Source: Leuctra nigra (Eukaryota; Arthropoda; Insecta; Plecoptera; Leuctridae). Taken from it: 64,000 nucleotides of DNA. The stretch is taken from assembly GCA_934045905.1 (NCBI GenBank), contig OW203763.1:38887017-38951016 (forward strand), written 5' to 3'. Shown piece by piece: positions 1-12,285 of the stretch (positions within the stretch are counted from its first letter, which is position 1; the number at the start of each line of letters is the position of its first letter). The translations under genes were made by a program, and so were the position numbers. The notes beneath the pieces were generated by a model. It ran no database searches, was not told the DNA's origin, and saw nothing but the letters and a program-made list of their open reading frames with translations.

Positions 1-449
1 TAATCTGTACATATTTGATTTCTCAGTTTCTACTTGTGACGGTAAATTTACGTCAGTTTTCTGTATTTCGCCCGAATTTTTTTAGGTCATTACATATACA
101 TACTCATTTTGCTTTTGACTTTATTGCTTGGATCACAGCTTACTCTCCAACATTATACCTGGTGTGTAAGCCTCTTGGCAAGAAATCAAATTATGATAAT
201 GAAACTATTATAATAATTTTAATAAACACATTAAACCGTATAAAAATGATTTTAATGCCTTCATAATGGCAAGTTGTTCTAGAGGCTAATGGAACTCTAT
301 TGCCTATACATGCCACCCTGACTGCTTTAACGGCATTCCACTGATTTTCATTCTCTTCTTTCTATCTCATGCTGATCATTGAATCAGATAGAATCTTAAG
401 CGTTTTATCAATTATATATATATATTTTTATACATAAACTTTAATGTCT
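1..449. other. Unassigned AT-rich sequence
   Basis: No convincing exon, RNA gene or repeat seen. Short open frames here lack any recognisable motif. Confidence 0.5.
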
Positions 450-640
450 CACTGTTCTGCAGCTAGGCTAATGGCGACGGATGAATGATTACCTATTATG
501 ATGATGAAGAAATGATAGGATTGAAGGTGGGAAAGAGGTCGTGGCCTATTAATAGAGAAACCTACTCCTCATTTGTATCTCGACCGAGGGAAAGACAGAA
601 ACAATTATCTCAGTCAGAATGGTTAGAAGCCATTCAAGTT
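450..640 (-). mobile_element. tRNA-derived SINE copy, reverse orientation
   Basis: Read on the minus strand it carries the family's conserved blocks in order: the CCCTCGGTCGAG block, the AATAGGCCACGACC block, a pyrimidine/ATC-rich stretch, and the 3' block CCGTCGCCATTAGCCTAGCTG. The same order recurs at about 6.4, 8.4, 15.5, 16.8, 28.1, 50.7, 62.9 and 63.4 kb, which defines the family. Diverged copy; the 5' tRNA-like head is poorly preserved. Confidence 0.7.
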
Positions 641-825
641 CAGAACATTACTTCCTGAGCCCCGTTGCGTATTATCATAATCCAAATTTCTATGTTCTGA
701 GTCGTCAGAATATTTTTTAATTCAAATTTGCCACTTTCATGACGTTTATTACAATTTTACTAATAAATAAATTTGTATCACGAAGAATTTTATTTGCAAA
801 ACTTGTCCAGTAATATTTTTTTAGT

Positions 826-960
826 TTCCGTCAGTTGAGAGGCAAATGTTGGGAAGATTCCAACTTAGCCTAAGATACCGCCCCCCCCCCCCCCCCGATC
901 CACACCATTCTTCATCGTCTTCTCCATAACATTCATCATCATCATAGTAGCAAAACAGAA
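826..960 (+). mobile_element. SINE fragment with an embedded C16 run
   Basis: The block GTCAGTTGAGAGGCAAATG, followed by TGGGAAGATTCC and a later ATC-rich part, matches the middle of the local SINE family. Where other copies have the AATAGGCCACGACC block, this one has an uninterrupted run of 16 C at 881-896. Head and tail are missing. Confidence 0.55.
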
Positions 961-1354
961 CAGGCGAAAATTTGTTTAACGTGTCATCATCCGATTGTAG
1001 ATATTATGGTATTGTTGCTACACCCGCGGTCAGAATAATAATTGCGGGTAAACTTCTAAGGATCGGTATTACCATTAGTTTAAGTTTGGTTTAATCTTCA
1101 GAAAACTCAGTTCATTACCATTATATACTGCAATTTAATTCCGGAGCTTAATTCCTCAGTTTACACAAACCTCAGGCGACATAACTGCAGTTTATTTAAG
1201 ATATGCCGCAGTAAGGTATAATACACTACATTTCCCGAAGTGGAGCTTAACTAAACTGAAGATTAAGCTAATGGTAATATGGCCCCTAAGTTGGAGCTCG
1301 AACTACCGTCAATATTTTGTGGAATGAAGAAATACCTAATTATTGTATGAGTTG
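961..1354. other. Unassigned sequence
   Basis: Nothing recognisable. It contains a loose inverted match (TAAACTAATGG-type strings near 1075 and 1265), too weak to call as an element. Confidence 0.4.
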
Positions 1355-1356
1355 TA

Positions 1357-3517
1357 GTACAAGAGAGGAACTGAAAAAAAAGGCCGAAAGTCGGACAAAT
1401 TGCAACAGAATTTTTTCTTTTTGGATAATACTCAGAAAAATGTGCCTATTAACATACTAAAAGTCGTCGAAGATCGGACCATGGGGTATGACCTTAAATT
1501 GACCTTAATTAAAATAATTATGCTAATTAATATATTTTTTTTGGCTACTAAATATTAATATTTTTCTGATTTTTTTTCGCCTATAATACAACTTGTTATG
1601 TATATTACTTGACAAAATTATTGAAACATCCATACTTTAAAGCAATTGATTAAAAATTGATTAAAAATTAAAAATCGACTTGATTTGATGTTATCGTGTA
1701 AGATCTAGGCTGTGGGGTACAAAAATTAACATTTTCGTTTTTTTCTTTTTGCATTGTACTCACAGACCCTTGGTTATTTACAGGAAAAAAGTCGCCGACG
1801 ATTGAACAACTCCTTTGACCTGTAATTGACCCTAATTAATTGAATTCATAACACTACAATATTATATTTCTTTCATTCAATAGTAACGTATGTTTATAGC
1901 CCATTAAACACTATAACCGAATTCTATTGAGACAATAATATACTCAGCATTTTATTTTCTCAAAGATAATTGAATTAATTAAAATGCAGGATAATTAATT
2001 AATTAAAAATTGATTTATTTTTAGAGATACCGTAAATATAGGTTGTGATGTATCAAATTAAAGCTGGTGAAACGGAGATTACGAAAAAAATATTTGATAC
2101 TATACATGATGGTCGAATTGTAAGCTTTTGGGGTCAATCAAGGTCACTCAGGGTATCTGACACCTAATGATTAATGAACAAAGCGGATCCTGGAAGATCC
2201 GTGCCAGTGGAAACTGCGGCGCTTCATTCATACTTCTTGACTTCATGATAAGAACTGCAAAACCCCAGTTTATTCAGTGTATCGATAAGAAATCGGTAAG
2301 CCAAGTGGTGATGCATCTGTACGGAAAGTCCACTTAACTAATTGTGACAGAATTCAGTGCAGCCAATTCGGTTCCAAAGCGCGATAGAACCGTTTGATTC
2401 GTTTGATTCACCGTTTGACATGGTACAAATGGTACCATGGTACCATTTGTACAAAATGGGTACAAAACACGCATTCAGTCTTGAAATCAAACGGTTCTAT
2501 TGCGCTTTGGAACCGAATTGGCTGCACTGACTTCTGTCACAATTAGTTAAGTGGACTTTCCGTACAGATGCATCACCACTTGGCTTACCGATTTCTTATC
2601 GATACACTGAATAAACCGGGGTTTTGTAATTCTTATCAAGAAGTCAAGAAGTATGAATGAAGCGCCGCAGTTTCCACTGGCACGGATCTTCCAGGATCCG
2701 CTTTGTTCATTAATCATTAGGTGTCAGACACCCCAATTGACCTTGATTGACCCCAAAAGCTTACAATTCGACCATCAAGTGTAGTATCAAATATTTGTTT
2801 CGTAATCTCCGTTTCACCAGCTTTAATTTGATACCTCACAACCTATATTTACGGTATCTCTAAAAATAAATCAATTTTTAATTAATTAATTATTCTGCAT
2901 TTTAATTAATTCAATTATCTTTGAGAAAATAAAATGCTGAGTATATTATTGTCTCAATAGAATTCGGTTATAGTGTTTAATGGGCTATAAACATACGTTA
3001 CTATTGAATGAAAGAAATATAATATTGTAGTGTTATGAATTCAATTAATTAGGGTCAATTACAGGTCAAAGGAGTTGTTCAATCGTCGGCGACTTTTTTC
3101 CTGTAAATAACCAAGGGTCTGTGAGTACAATGCAAAAAGAAAAAAACGAAAATGTAATTTTTTGTACCCCACAGCCTAGATCATACACGATAACATCAAA
3201 TCAAGTCGATTTTTAATTTGTAATTAATTTTTAATCAATTGCTTTAAAGTATGGATGTTTCAATAATTTTGTCAAGTAATATACATAACAAGTTGTATTA
3301 TAGGCGAAAAAAAATCAGAAAAATGTTAATATTTAGTAGCCAAAAAAAATATATTAATTAGCATAATTATTTTAATTAAGGTCAATTTAAGGTCATACCC
3401 CATAATCCGATCTTCGACGACTTTTAGTATGTTAATAAGCACATTTTTCTGAGTATTATCCAAAAAGAAAAAATTCTGTTGCAATTTGTCCGACTCAAAA
3501 CAGTTCCTCTCTTGTAC
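1357..3517. mobile_element. Giant palindromic (foldback) element, about 2.16 kb, TA-flanked
   Basis: The left half reads GTACAAGAGAGGAACTG inward, and the right half is its near-exact reverse complement all the way to a centre at about 2437, where GGTACCATGGTACC is itself a perfect palindrome. Each arm is about 1.08 kb with only scattered mismatches and small indels. TA dinucleotides sit directly outside both ends (1355-1356 and 3518-3519), which fits the target duplication of Tc1/mariner-type elements. No transposase motif is visible in either arm, so it would be non-autonomous. An assembly-made inverted duplication is the main alternative. Confidence 0.75.
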
Positions 3518-3519
3518 TA

Positions 3520-5059
3520 TTGGTGGGTTGTTCATATTATCAAAATCTCCAATCCCACATTCTTGAAATCTGCGTTTACCTCTGTGTTTTCGTCTATAAG
3601 GACATACAATTTTGCAATCAATATATGTGAGTCCGGGTGATTGTAAAAATGTTAAAGGTGGTGAATAAAAGACAATTTTTGAAACAGCTACTTCTCGCTC
3701 AATATTAGTTATGAAATTTAAGAAATTATTGAAAATTAATCAATGAATTATGAAAAAACAGTAACTGCAGGAAATGCAATCATTAAAATTAACTCTTAGT
3801 CATTGCGCAAGAATCATTATTCAACATAAGTTCGAACTAACTGAAAGCGAATAAAAGGGATATAAATCCAGCTCTCTCAGATGTAACTTCTCGAGATAAG
3901 TGTATAACTCAACTCTGCTATACGCTGTCACATATCCGAGAGTTCTTTCCTCTTCATTCCTCAGCTACGTATGAAGCACATCGAATGATTATTATTACCA
4001 TGATACACTGCATTAGAACCAACCGACTTGCTAGAGCAGACGATAGCAATCGACTACATATGTAATAAATTCAAGTGTTTACAGAATTATTGGAATTCCA
4101 TACTTTAATCTTATTAGAAAGTTACTTATGCTTTTCTTGAACAATAACATGAAAAACGCATAAAGCCGTGATTTGCAGCATTCATGATAATTCAGTTTGC
4201 AAACTGTTATCAGTACTGTTAGTAACTAGGAATGAACATTGTGGAAAATGTGTTCGAAATTAAAAACAATGGCTAAGGGCAAATGGCTCTTATTGTGGTG
4301 TGACATGTAAATTTTTTAGAAATGCAATTGTTACATTTTTTACGAAACTTAATTCAATCCAATTAAAATGATTTATGAGCTTTCACGATGCTTTACGATT
4401 TTGGCAATACACGAATATATATTATTGAATGTGTGTTATATTTATTTATTATTTTCAAATATAACAATTGCATTTGCTGGCATGGATAGGGTAAGCCCCG
4501 TAGCACTGTGTGCTCTAGTGCATATATCAGCAATAGACAAGACTAGCAAAGTCTGGCAAAGACATCAAAATGTTCCCCAAAAACTCACATCTTCCTTCTA
4601 ATAAATGCATTTTACTAAGAAAAATAATAGTTACATAATTTTTATCAAATGAAAATTGTTCGAAGCGAGTTATCTTCTAAAAGTATAAAAAGCATCACTA
4701 CGTTAAAAGATTGTCTCGAGGCATCGCAGTCAACAAAATAATACATATTATGACAGATTCTGCAAATCTGTTTTAATAAAGATTATAATAAATTTACCTA
4801 ACGCCGATATGTTCCCGATATAGCCAGGTTAAAACCAGTCATTGTCTGTGTTCTTTGGCATTTTCAAGTTAACGACACCTTAAACCTGACAATATTTTTA
4901 TTGAGATATTATAAAAATTAATAAGATAATTAATACCTATCAACTCTTTCAATTCTAAAACAATGCATGAAATACAAAAACAAAAACATACATGTCAAAC
5001 ATACACATATTCGAGACATAACTTCACAGGAAAAACTCAACTTTATAACTTTTTACTAA
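3520..5059. other. Unassigned AT-rich sequence
   Basis: No supported gene. A 77-codon open frame at 4368-4601 has no recognisable motif and is not called. Confidence 0.45.
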
Positions 5060-5061
5060 TA

Positions 5062-5791
5062 GTCCAGTAATTTTGTGATTATACCCACCACTAATTGCAA
5101 CAGAAGGTTTCAATACATGAATCGATTCAGAAAAATGCCCTCTACAACATATCCAAAATCCTTCGGAATCCGAGTGCCGGTAGTACTTTTTAATCAATTT
5201 TTAAGTTAATTTCCCATGTTAATACAATCTTCCAAAAAAAAATTTTTTTTCATGTAACGCCGATTTTGACGAAACTTGGCAGAATTGTTCACCATTATAA
5301 ATGAACACAAATAGCTCTCTTAGCGTTTTCCTCTAAATCTCATCGTTTGGGAATTATGGCCCATTGAAAAGTAATATTTTAGTCACTTTTCGACGATTTA
5401 GGTCACTTTGAGCTAGGATTATAACCCCACAGTGGACAGTGGAGTTATAATCCTAGCTTTGAGTGTAATTTGACGTTTTGCGAGGTCCATATGTCCAAAA
5501 CGATGAGATTTAGAGGAAAACGCTAAGAGAGCTATTTGTGTTCATTTATAATGGTGAACATTTCTGCCAAGTTTCGTCAAAATCGGAGTTATATGAAAAT
5601 TTTTTTTTTGGAAGATGGAATTAACATGGGAAATTAACTTAAAAAGTGATTAAATAGTACTTCCGGCACTCGGATTCGGGAGGATTTTGGATATGTTGTA
5701 GAGGGCATTTTTCTGAATCGATTCATATATTGAAACCTTCTGTTGCAATTAGTGGTGGGTTCAGCTCATTTTTTGCTTTAAATTACTGGGC
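5062..5791. mobile_element. Palindromic (foldback) element, about 730 bp, TA-flanked
   Basis: The arms begin GTCCAGTAATTT on the left and, as reverse complement, GCCCAGTAATTT on the right, and stay near-complementary to a centre near 5426. Both ends are bordered by TA. The strings TTGCAACAGAA and CAGAAAAATG occur in the same order as in the 1357-3517 palindrome, so the two appear related. No coding capacity seen. Confidence 0.72.
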
Positions 5792-5793
5792 TA

Positions 5794-6371
5794 TATAAGG
5801 AAATAACTGGAATCTCCATTGCAAATTGCAATACATTTTAAGTATATTTACCAAACAAGTTAGTTAAGTTACTAAATAATTCAAAAGTTTTTAAAAATAG
5901 AAATAATGTAGCAACTTCATCAAGGAAATGTGTACTATGTTTAAAAAAATAATCGAGTCTAGCTGTATCATTATTAATGTTACAGTGTTGCTATATCGAG
6001 TACTTAAAACTGATAATGACAATGTTGATTGCGTTTGTTTGCGTTTGTCTATGCCGATAGAAACAAGTTCCAGTGTTTGCAAAGCATTTTTATATACAAT
6101 ATCTAACAAACATGAACACACAAATAATTCCAGTCTTTATAAAATGTAAATAAATTATTTTGTGGATATAGAAATATATAAACTCGACTCACTTCGGAAA
6201 AAAAACAGAAACAGAAAAAGTGAAAAGTGGATGCAATAAACAAAATAACAAAGTAACATTCTAGTAAAAATAATTGTTACATTGAGAAAATGTTAATTCA
6301 TACTACCTCTCTAATGATGTTTGTAATTGTTGCACATTTATATGTTAATATGTCAGTAGTAGGTATGGCGT
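5794..6371. other. Unassigned sequence
   Basis: Two short overlapping open frames on opposite strands (about 5.9-6.15 kb) show no motif and are treated as chance. Confidence 0.4.
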
Positions 6372-6575
6372 TGTCTTAGTACTGCCCTCAACTAGACTAA
6401 TGGTGACGGATGAATTATTATGATTAATTAAGTATAAACAAGTATGGAAGGAGGCGGTCGTGGCCTATTAGTAGGGAACCTTCCCAGCATTTACCTCTCG
6501 ACTGAGGAAAATCACAAAAAACTCATTCGGGAAACGGCTTTGTGAATCAAACCCGAGACTTCCAGAACAATATAG
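6372..6575 (-). mobile_element. SINE copy, reverse orientation
   Basis: A well-preserved copy. On the plus strand it reads GTACTGCCCTCAACTAGACT, then the GACGGATGAAT block, GGAGGCGGTCGTGGCCTATT, AGGGAACCTTCCCAGCATTT and CTCGACTGAGG. These are the reverse complement of the family blocks from 3' end to head. The B-box region is only partly recognisable (AATCAAACCCGAGAC). Confidence 0.75.
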
Positions 6576-7438
6576 CCTGAGCCAACTTGAAGCGTACATT
6601 AAAAGTTCTGTATAAGCGCCATTTTCACTCTAAATGAATAATGAAGGAACTTATAAGGTATAGTGTATTTTGAAATGTCATACCTGGGACATGAACAAGC
6701 ATATCGAGTAGCTATCAATAAAATGATAGCTGTTATATTCCATAATACCAGCATCTATATCCACAGTATAACTTACTCCATAGACGTTTACTGTTTTCAA
6801 GCGAACTTCAAGTGTCCATGCCATAAAATCAATCTTCCAGTTCACATAAATGCCGCACAATGACTGTTTTAACAGCTTCAAACAACTTTGAAAAAAATCT
6901 TCTACTTTATCAGATTCGATTCTATTTTATTTGTGTGGTATAAGACAATAAAATCATGGTCAATGCTGGTGCCATTACGATGACGTTGTTCTTAGTAACA
7001 GCGACAGGGGAACGTCCTGCATCCTCTCATTCATGTTATAAAACATAGAATTAATGACTGAGAATAGTTGGAAAACAGGGCGGAAATTATTCTGTGCCAT
7101 AGATAGAGGTAGAAGCTGCCGAAAGTCGACTTTCTCGATTTTGCGTTGCACATTTTTGGAATTGCCATTTGACTGATGTCACCAAATACAGTTCGTCACC
7201 TTACAGAAGAAGGTCGTATGTTACAAATGTTCAATTTTGCGTTTTTGGTATAAAACAAAAAAATCGTCTTGACGCCAGCTTTCTGACCATACTACTAGTG
7301 ACAATGTTCTCGCGAATCGTCAAAAATCTGATTTACGTTGTGAAATCATCGATCCCATCTTGCCAAAACGTCGTTAACATCTAGTGTAAAAACTTAGTTA
7401 AATTGTTGTAGCATACGACGTTTTTACTAAACTTTCTT
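6576..7438. other. Unassigned sequence
   Basis: No gene or repeat recognised. The open frames on both strands between 6660 and 6880 mirror each other and carry no motif. Confidence 0.4.
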
Positions 7439-8012
7439 GAGCGAGCGTCACCACGGTACTCTTATGTCTTTTTGCCTGTACTGCCCAGGTCATACCGCAA
7501 AACCAGTCGATCTGAAAGTTTGCACACCATACTAACGTAATCTATGACTGAGCTGTCTCTGGGATCGTTTTTGAACGGGATCCTGTGATTGGTTCAAATT
7601 TTAGAAAAAATATCTTTCGATTGGTTAGTCCGATCAATTTGAAAGTTAGCGAAGTCATTGAAACCAACATTGTCCCCAATCTTACAAAAGTTTCAGCCAA
7701 ATCCTCTCATTGGTTAAAATGTAAAAACATTTTTCCTGTGATGTTTGAAATTTAAACTAGAACCGATTGACCGATCAACTTAAAACTTCGTATGGTCATT
7801 GGAACTAACATTTTAGGTACCTATCTTTGCCATTTTTCAGCCTAATCTGGGGTTATTTTCAAAAGTTACATTTTATTCTATAATCTTGAAATATTTGAAA
7901 AATGTGTACTTTATTTTCATCCCTGCCTTCTTGGTGCTTCAGTTCCAAGGCCTGTGCAGCTGATACTTGCAAACGCATATCAAACCGGAGTACTAAAAGG
8001 CTCGCTTATCAA
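7439..8012 (+). repeat. Dispersed repeat with short inverted ends (AGCGAGC / GCTCGCT)
   Basis: It begins GAGCGAGCGTCAC, continues through TTTTTGCCTGTACTGCCCAG and a series of ATTGGTT/CCGATCAA phrases, and ends GGCTCGCTTATCA. The same start, internal order and end recur at 34237-34676. The termini are short inverted repeats. No coding frame is seen. It is probably a non-autonomous transposable element of unknown class. Confidence 0.55.
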
Positions 8013-8400
8013 CGCGTTCACTGAGCGTTTTCCTAGTTAATAATTAATTGGCTAGTGAACTCCACTGAGTTCAGTGCAAATGCAAAAAAGGGTGGAGATT
8101 TTAAGTATATTCTTAAATTATATTTGATTGATGCATGTTTTATTCTGTATCTGAGTATTATACTCAGTGAGATTATCTATTTAAATGTATTATTCGTATT
8201 TGTAAGTTTACCGCAATGACTCTGTACTGACATGTCTCCAAAATCATGTACTTATCTATCGGGACAATAAAAAAAAACTATTTATCTATCTCTACACCAT
8301 GACTTAAAATTATGAAACAATTGAACATGTCACATAAAATAAAATGTGATACGAAGAAACAATATGAACCAACCCTCAATACAGTAACCAATGAAACGTC
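8013..8400. other. Unassigned sequence
   Basis: Nothing recognisable. Confidence 0.4.
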
Positions 8401-8565
8401 TAGCATGGGGGTCCCAGGTCCATTCCCGTGGCCTTCATTCATGAATGAGGTATTTTATAGTTTCCTCAGTCAAAAGGCGAATCTGGGAAGATGTCCTACT
8501 AATAGGACACAACCGCCTCCTTCCCACCATCCTTCATTATCTTTTATCAGCCATCCATAATCGTT
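8401..8565 (+). mobile_element. SINE copy, forward orientation
   Basis: It shows a degraded B-box region (GGTCCCAGGTCCATTCCCG), TTTCCTCAGTC, GGGAAGATGTCCTACTAATA, CCGCCTCCTTCCCACCATCC and the CAGCCATCC segment, in family order. The A-rich tail is missing. Confidence 0.65.
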
Positions 8566-10980
8566 TTTCCCGCATTAGCATATTCCGACGGAAAGATGCG
8601 ACAGAAAGATAGGCGCGGAAATAAACCCCCTTTTTATTTTTAATCACTGCTTTTTTGTTGTTGTTTTTATCACCCCTCGGAATGTCAAGAATTTGTTTTC
8701 CTTGATCACAACATAGATTCTAACTTGACAAATTAGTGTTTAGCCAGTCAACCAATTCAATGGAAATATTAGTTGCTTTTCTATAATCAGCTTGCGAGTT
8801 CCAAAAATAAAATGTATCTCTATCTCAGTCAATAAATGGGAGATTTTTTTAAAAATTACATTCGGGACAAAAATAGTGTCAAGATATAAAAAAAAATATA
8901 ATCTTAATATGTAAAAATATTTTGCCTCTATTTGAACCCAGGTCGATTTATCGACGCCTAAATTTAAATCGCGTATCTTTCCTTCAACCACAAAAACTCA
9001 TCTCTGCGACTTCTCATATCAGTCCCTACATTGATATCAATAATTCGTGATCATTCTATTCCCCTGTATTCTAGTCAGTGTGCTAAAAAGCCATCATATT
9101 ACGTGAGTACTGTAGCGTGCTGACTATGCGTTACCATTACCCGTCGGTTTTGCACCCCCTTACCCTGCTAACACTTCACCACCCACCCCAGGTAGCAGCT
9201 GCCCCTAATAGATAGGGCACACAGGAAATGATGCGTATAAAGAGAGTTTAATAGCCTAAAAACCATTAGTGATAATAGAAGTGCGGCGATCTCGCGTTTT
9301 CGTCTATTAAATGAGCACTCATTCCATCAAAACCTGAAGCGTTACTTCTTTTCTTCTTCCAATCAAATTAGGATGGAACAATTACTTGAGTATATAACAT
9401 TATCACGGAATCTAATGGCTATAGTTAACCAAGTTTGATTAGCACTGATTTCGTGTACAATTTTATATTATTTGTGTACCTACGTCTTTTGTATTTTACT
9501 TGTTGATTTGAAAAAACAAAATCAATTTATGTGGACGACCTATAGTGTGAAAGAATTATACAAGTCCAGTTATCAGTTTTCTCTGGTGGACGAACTTCAA
9601 AAAGAGAAAATCAAGTTATTGATGTGTGTCAAAAGATCGTGTTAGTCTACTTACTAATCAATTAATCATAATATTAATCATACAATTATATTAGAAAAGA
9701 AATGGATTACGAGTGCGTTAACTGAATATGAACATAGATGTGAATATCATTAAAGAATGATCTGCAATAGATTTCTTGTTCAGGACATTGAGAGACAATA
9801 ATATCAACTTGTAAGTGATGATAATTCTTTTCGATTAAACCATGATATTGCAGATATCAAGGTGACTACAATGAGCTACAAAGCTTAGATTCCAAGAAAA
9901 GATTCAACACCTGCACTGCCATTTCACAGCATACAAGAATTATAATTACATGTTACTAGATTTTCATACGTCTTTAAATACATTGTTCTTGATTTGTGTA
10001 GCTAATTTGTTAATCCTGATGTTCACTTCTCCTTAGGTTGTTGCTTTTTTTTACTTGGAAGTGTCAAATATTGTCGTGACTCGTTCAAGTGGCTGCTTTT
10101 CACTCCCACAGTAAAACGTTACGTTCTAATTTAATACTAATTAAGTAAAATAAAATTACATTTGCGTCGAACAATATTTCTTTTTTTGTTTTGGAATAAA
10201 GTGTTTAAAGTTGTTCGAATCGGTATGAAAGTCTTAATAGAAATTTTATCTCTCTTTAATTTATATCCAAAGGGCTATTTTTTTTCTTTTGCCTCACTTT
10301 GATATGTAATTACTGCGTCTTGAGATAGGTACCTAATTGAGGTATAGCGCGCTGGGATGCAGTAGCATTTAATTACCCACTCTTTTGTAACTCTTTTGAA
10401 TCGAGAGATTTTTTTTGCTAACTGCCAATTAATATATATGGCTGTTAAGAATACCCGTGTTACCATAAACGTAGCTAAGCTAGATATTTCCTAATTACTT
10501 TTGAGTGTAGGTATGTAGGTATAGAAAACATTGAATGAAACACGGACGGACATTGTAAAAGTGGTCCGAATGTTTATAGCAGTCTTTAAAATCATCAACT
10601 ATATTGCGGTCACATAAAAGCACACAAAATTACACAAAAAATATGCAAGAAGTGACATTTAAACGAAACTGCATCTATAACGGGAAGGGCAACACAATAC
10701 ACAGTCCCCCCACCCCTTATAAAGGTAGTGTGATTATTCATTTTTGATTGAAAGTGCATAAATCTGAAAACAAAAGTAAGCGTGAATTCATTTACTAATT
10801 ATCTTGCTGCAAATATAAAAAGTATGTCATATTTATCGATATTTATTTATATAAATTTTTTTAATTTATTAATTGTATATAATTATTAGAGGTACTCACT
10901 TCATTCAGCCATTTAAATTCAAGTTGATTTTTCAGAACACAGTAATCAAGGTTGTCTTCTAATTCAGAGAGGCCTGCGTA
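8566..10980. other. Unassigned AT-rich sequence
   Basis: About 2.4 kb with no supported exon, RNA gene or clear repeat. The strip at 9120-9240 is more GC-rich (CCCACCCCAGG) but carries no recognisable motif. Confidence 0.4.
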
Positions 10981-11191
10981 AGCGAACGGGAAAAGCTCGG
11001 TTCGTCTAAGCGATTTTTTGGAATTTCTTTTCACGCTGATAAAATTTAAAAAAAATCAGATAGTAGCGACCCATTACAGCCTAATAGCAATGCCACACAC
11101 TGGAACCTGATTTTTTTTAAATTTTATCAGCGTGAAAAGAAATGTCAAAAACAAAAAATCGTTTTGACGAACCGTGCTTTTCCCGTTTGCT
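10981..11191. mobile_element. Hairpin MITE, 211 bp
   Basis: The left arm AGCGAACGGGAAAAGC to AAAAAATCAG (ending at 11059) pairs with the right arm starting CTGATTTTTT at 11107 and ending GCTTTTCCCGTTTGCT. That gives arms of about 80 bp around a 47-bp loop. No coding capacity. Class unknown; target duplication not clear. Confidence 0.75.
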
Positions 11192-12055
11192 CACAATTTT
11201 TATATTGCATATTGTCTTTCGTTGTAGTTAGCTCACTAGCAGATGGTAGGTCACATATACTCGTATACCATCATGCTCACTAAACAACGATTCCATTGCT
11301 AACGTGCTTTGTGACGGGTGGAGGAAATACTGTAATATACAATCCATCTAACCGCGATATAGTTTAAAAAAAAAAAATTATCAAATTTGTCATAAAGATG
11401 AGTATATTTATTATTTATTTTATGTTTTCTGAATTTTGACCACTGAATAAGGTCACCTCACAGAGAAGGGAAGGAGAGCAGGTAGCAGCAATACCATTTG
11501 CTAAAGATTTTATTAATTACGGTTGTCTTTAGCAGTGGTTAGTTTGAGGGCCCTCACACCTTTTTCAGGGTGGACGTCGTCCAATCAATATTTTTCATTG
11601 AAGTAAAAATCGGTTTAAAATTGTGTAAAAATCGCGTAAAAAGACACCACACTTGTTCCTGAAATTCAACATTTTCCCGTGACTATACGCCCAGAACTCA
11701 CATTGTATTGGGGGCCCTCCCCCTAAACCCCAAATTGATTTCGTTGGCAAATATAGTTCCCCTGACAATATTATTATTACTTTTTTTTATATATATAAAT
11801 TAACCACTTGTCTTTAGATAACCTCAAGGGGTACCAAGTGTTAAAAATGTGCAGTTGACCTTTGAATTAACTGAACGAGGAGTTTGAACAATCACAATAT
11901 AGTTTATATTATAATGGACTGATTCAGCCCTACGGTTAGATACGTTGGCTCGTAGACTTCCTTCTAGTTGGTAAGATCACAATTTCAAAAATAAACCAAC
12001 GTTACTACAATTCATTGGGGTTTGATTCAAGGGACCTATCTATACCTTGGGGTAG
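11192..12055. other. Unassigned sequence
   Basis: Nothing recognisable beyond A/T runs. Confidence 0.4.
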
Positions 12056-12285
12056 GGACTTGTGAGATAACAATGATTCACCAAATCCATCGGCCAAAAT
12101 GATACAGCATTAGTCAAATTACGATATTATCTTCTCAAATGTATATTACAAATTACAATTTTTTGAAATTTATTGAACATGTATTTTTTGCTTATTGTAA
12201 TATAATATTATAATTTATATGATGCTGAATCATTTTGGGCATTGGATTGATTATATCGTTTTTACCTCACGAGATCGTAATGGGT
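12056..12285. repeat. Imperfect inverted repeat, MITE-like
   Basis: CCAAAATGATACAGCAT at about 12093 pairs with ATGCTGAATCATTTTGG at about 12222. Weaker complementarity continues outward through the CTTGTGAGATAA / TTACCTCACGAGAT strings. The loop is AT-rich. The outer boundaries are approximate. Confidence 0.5.
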
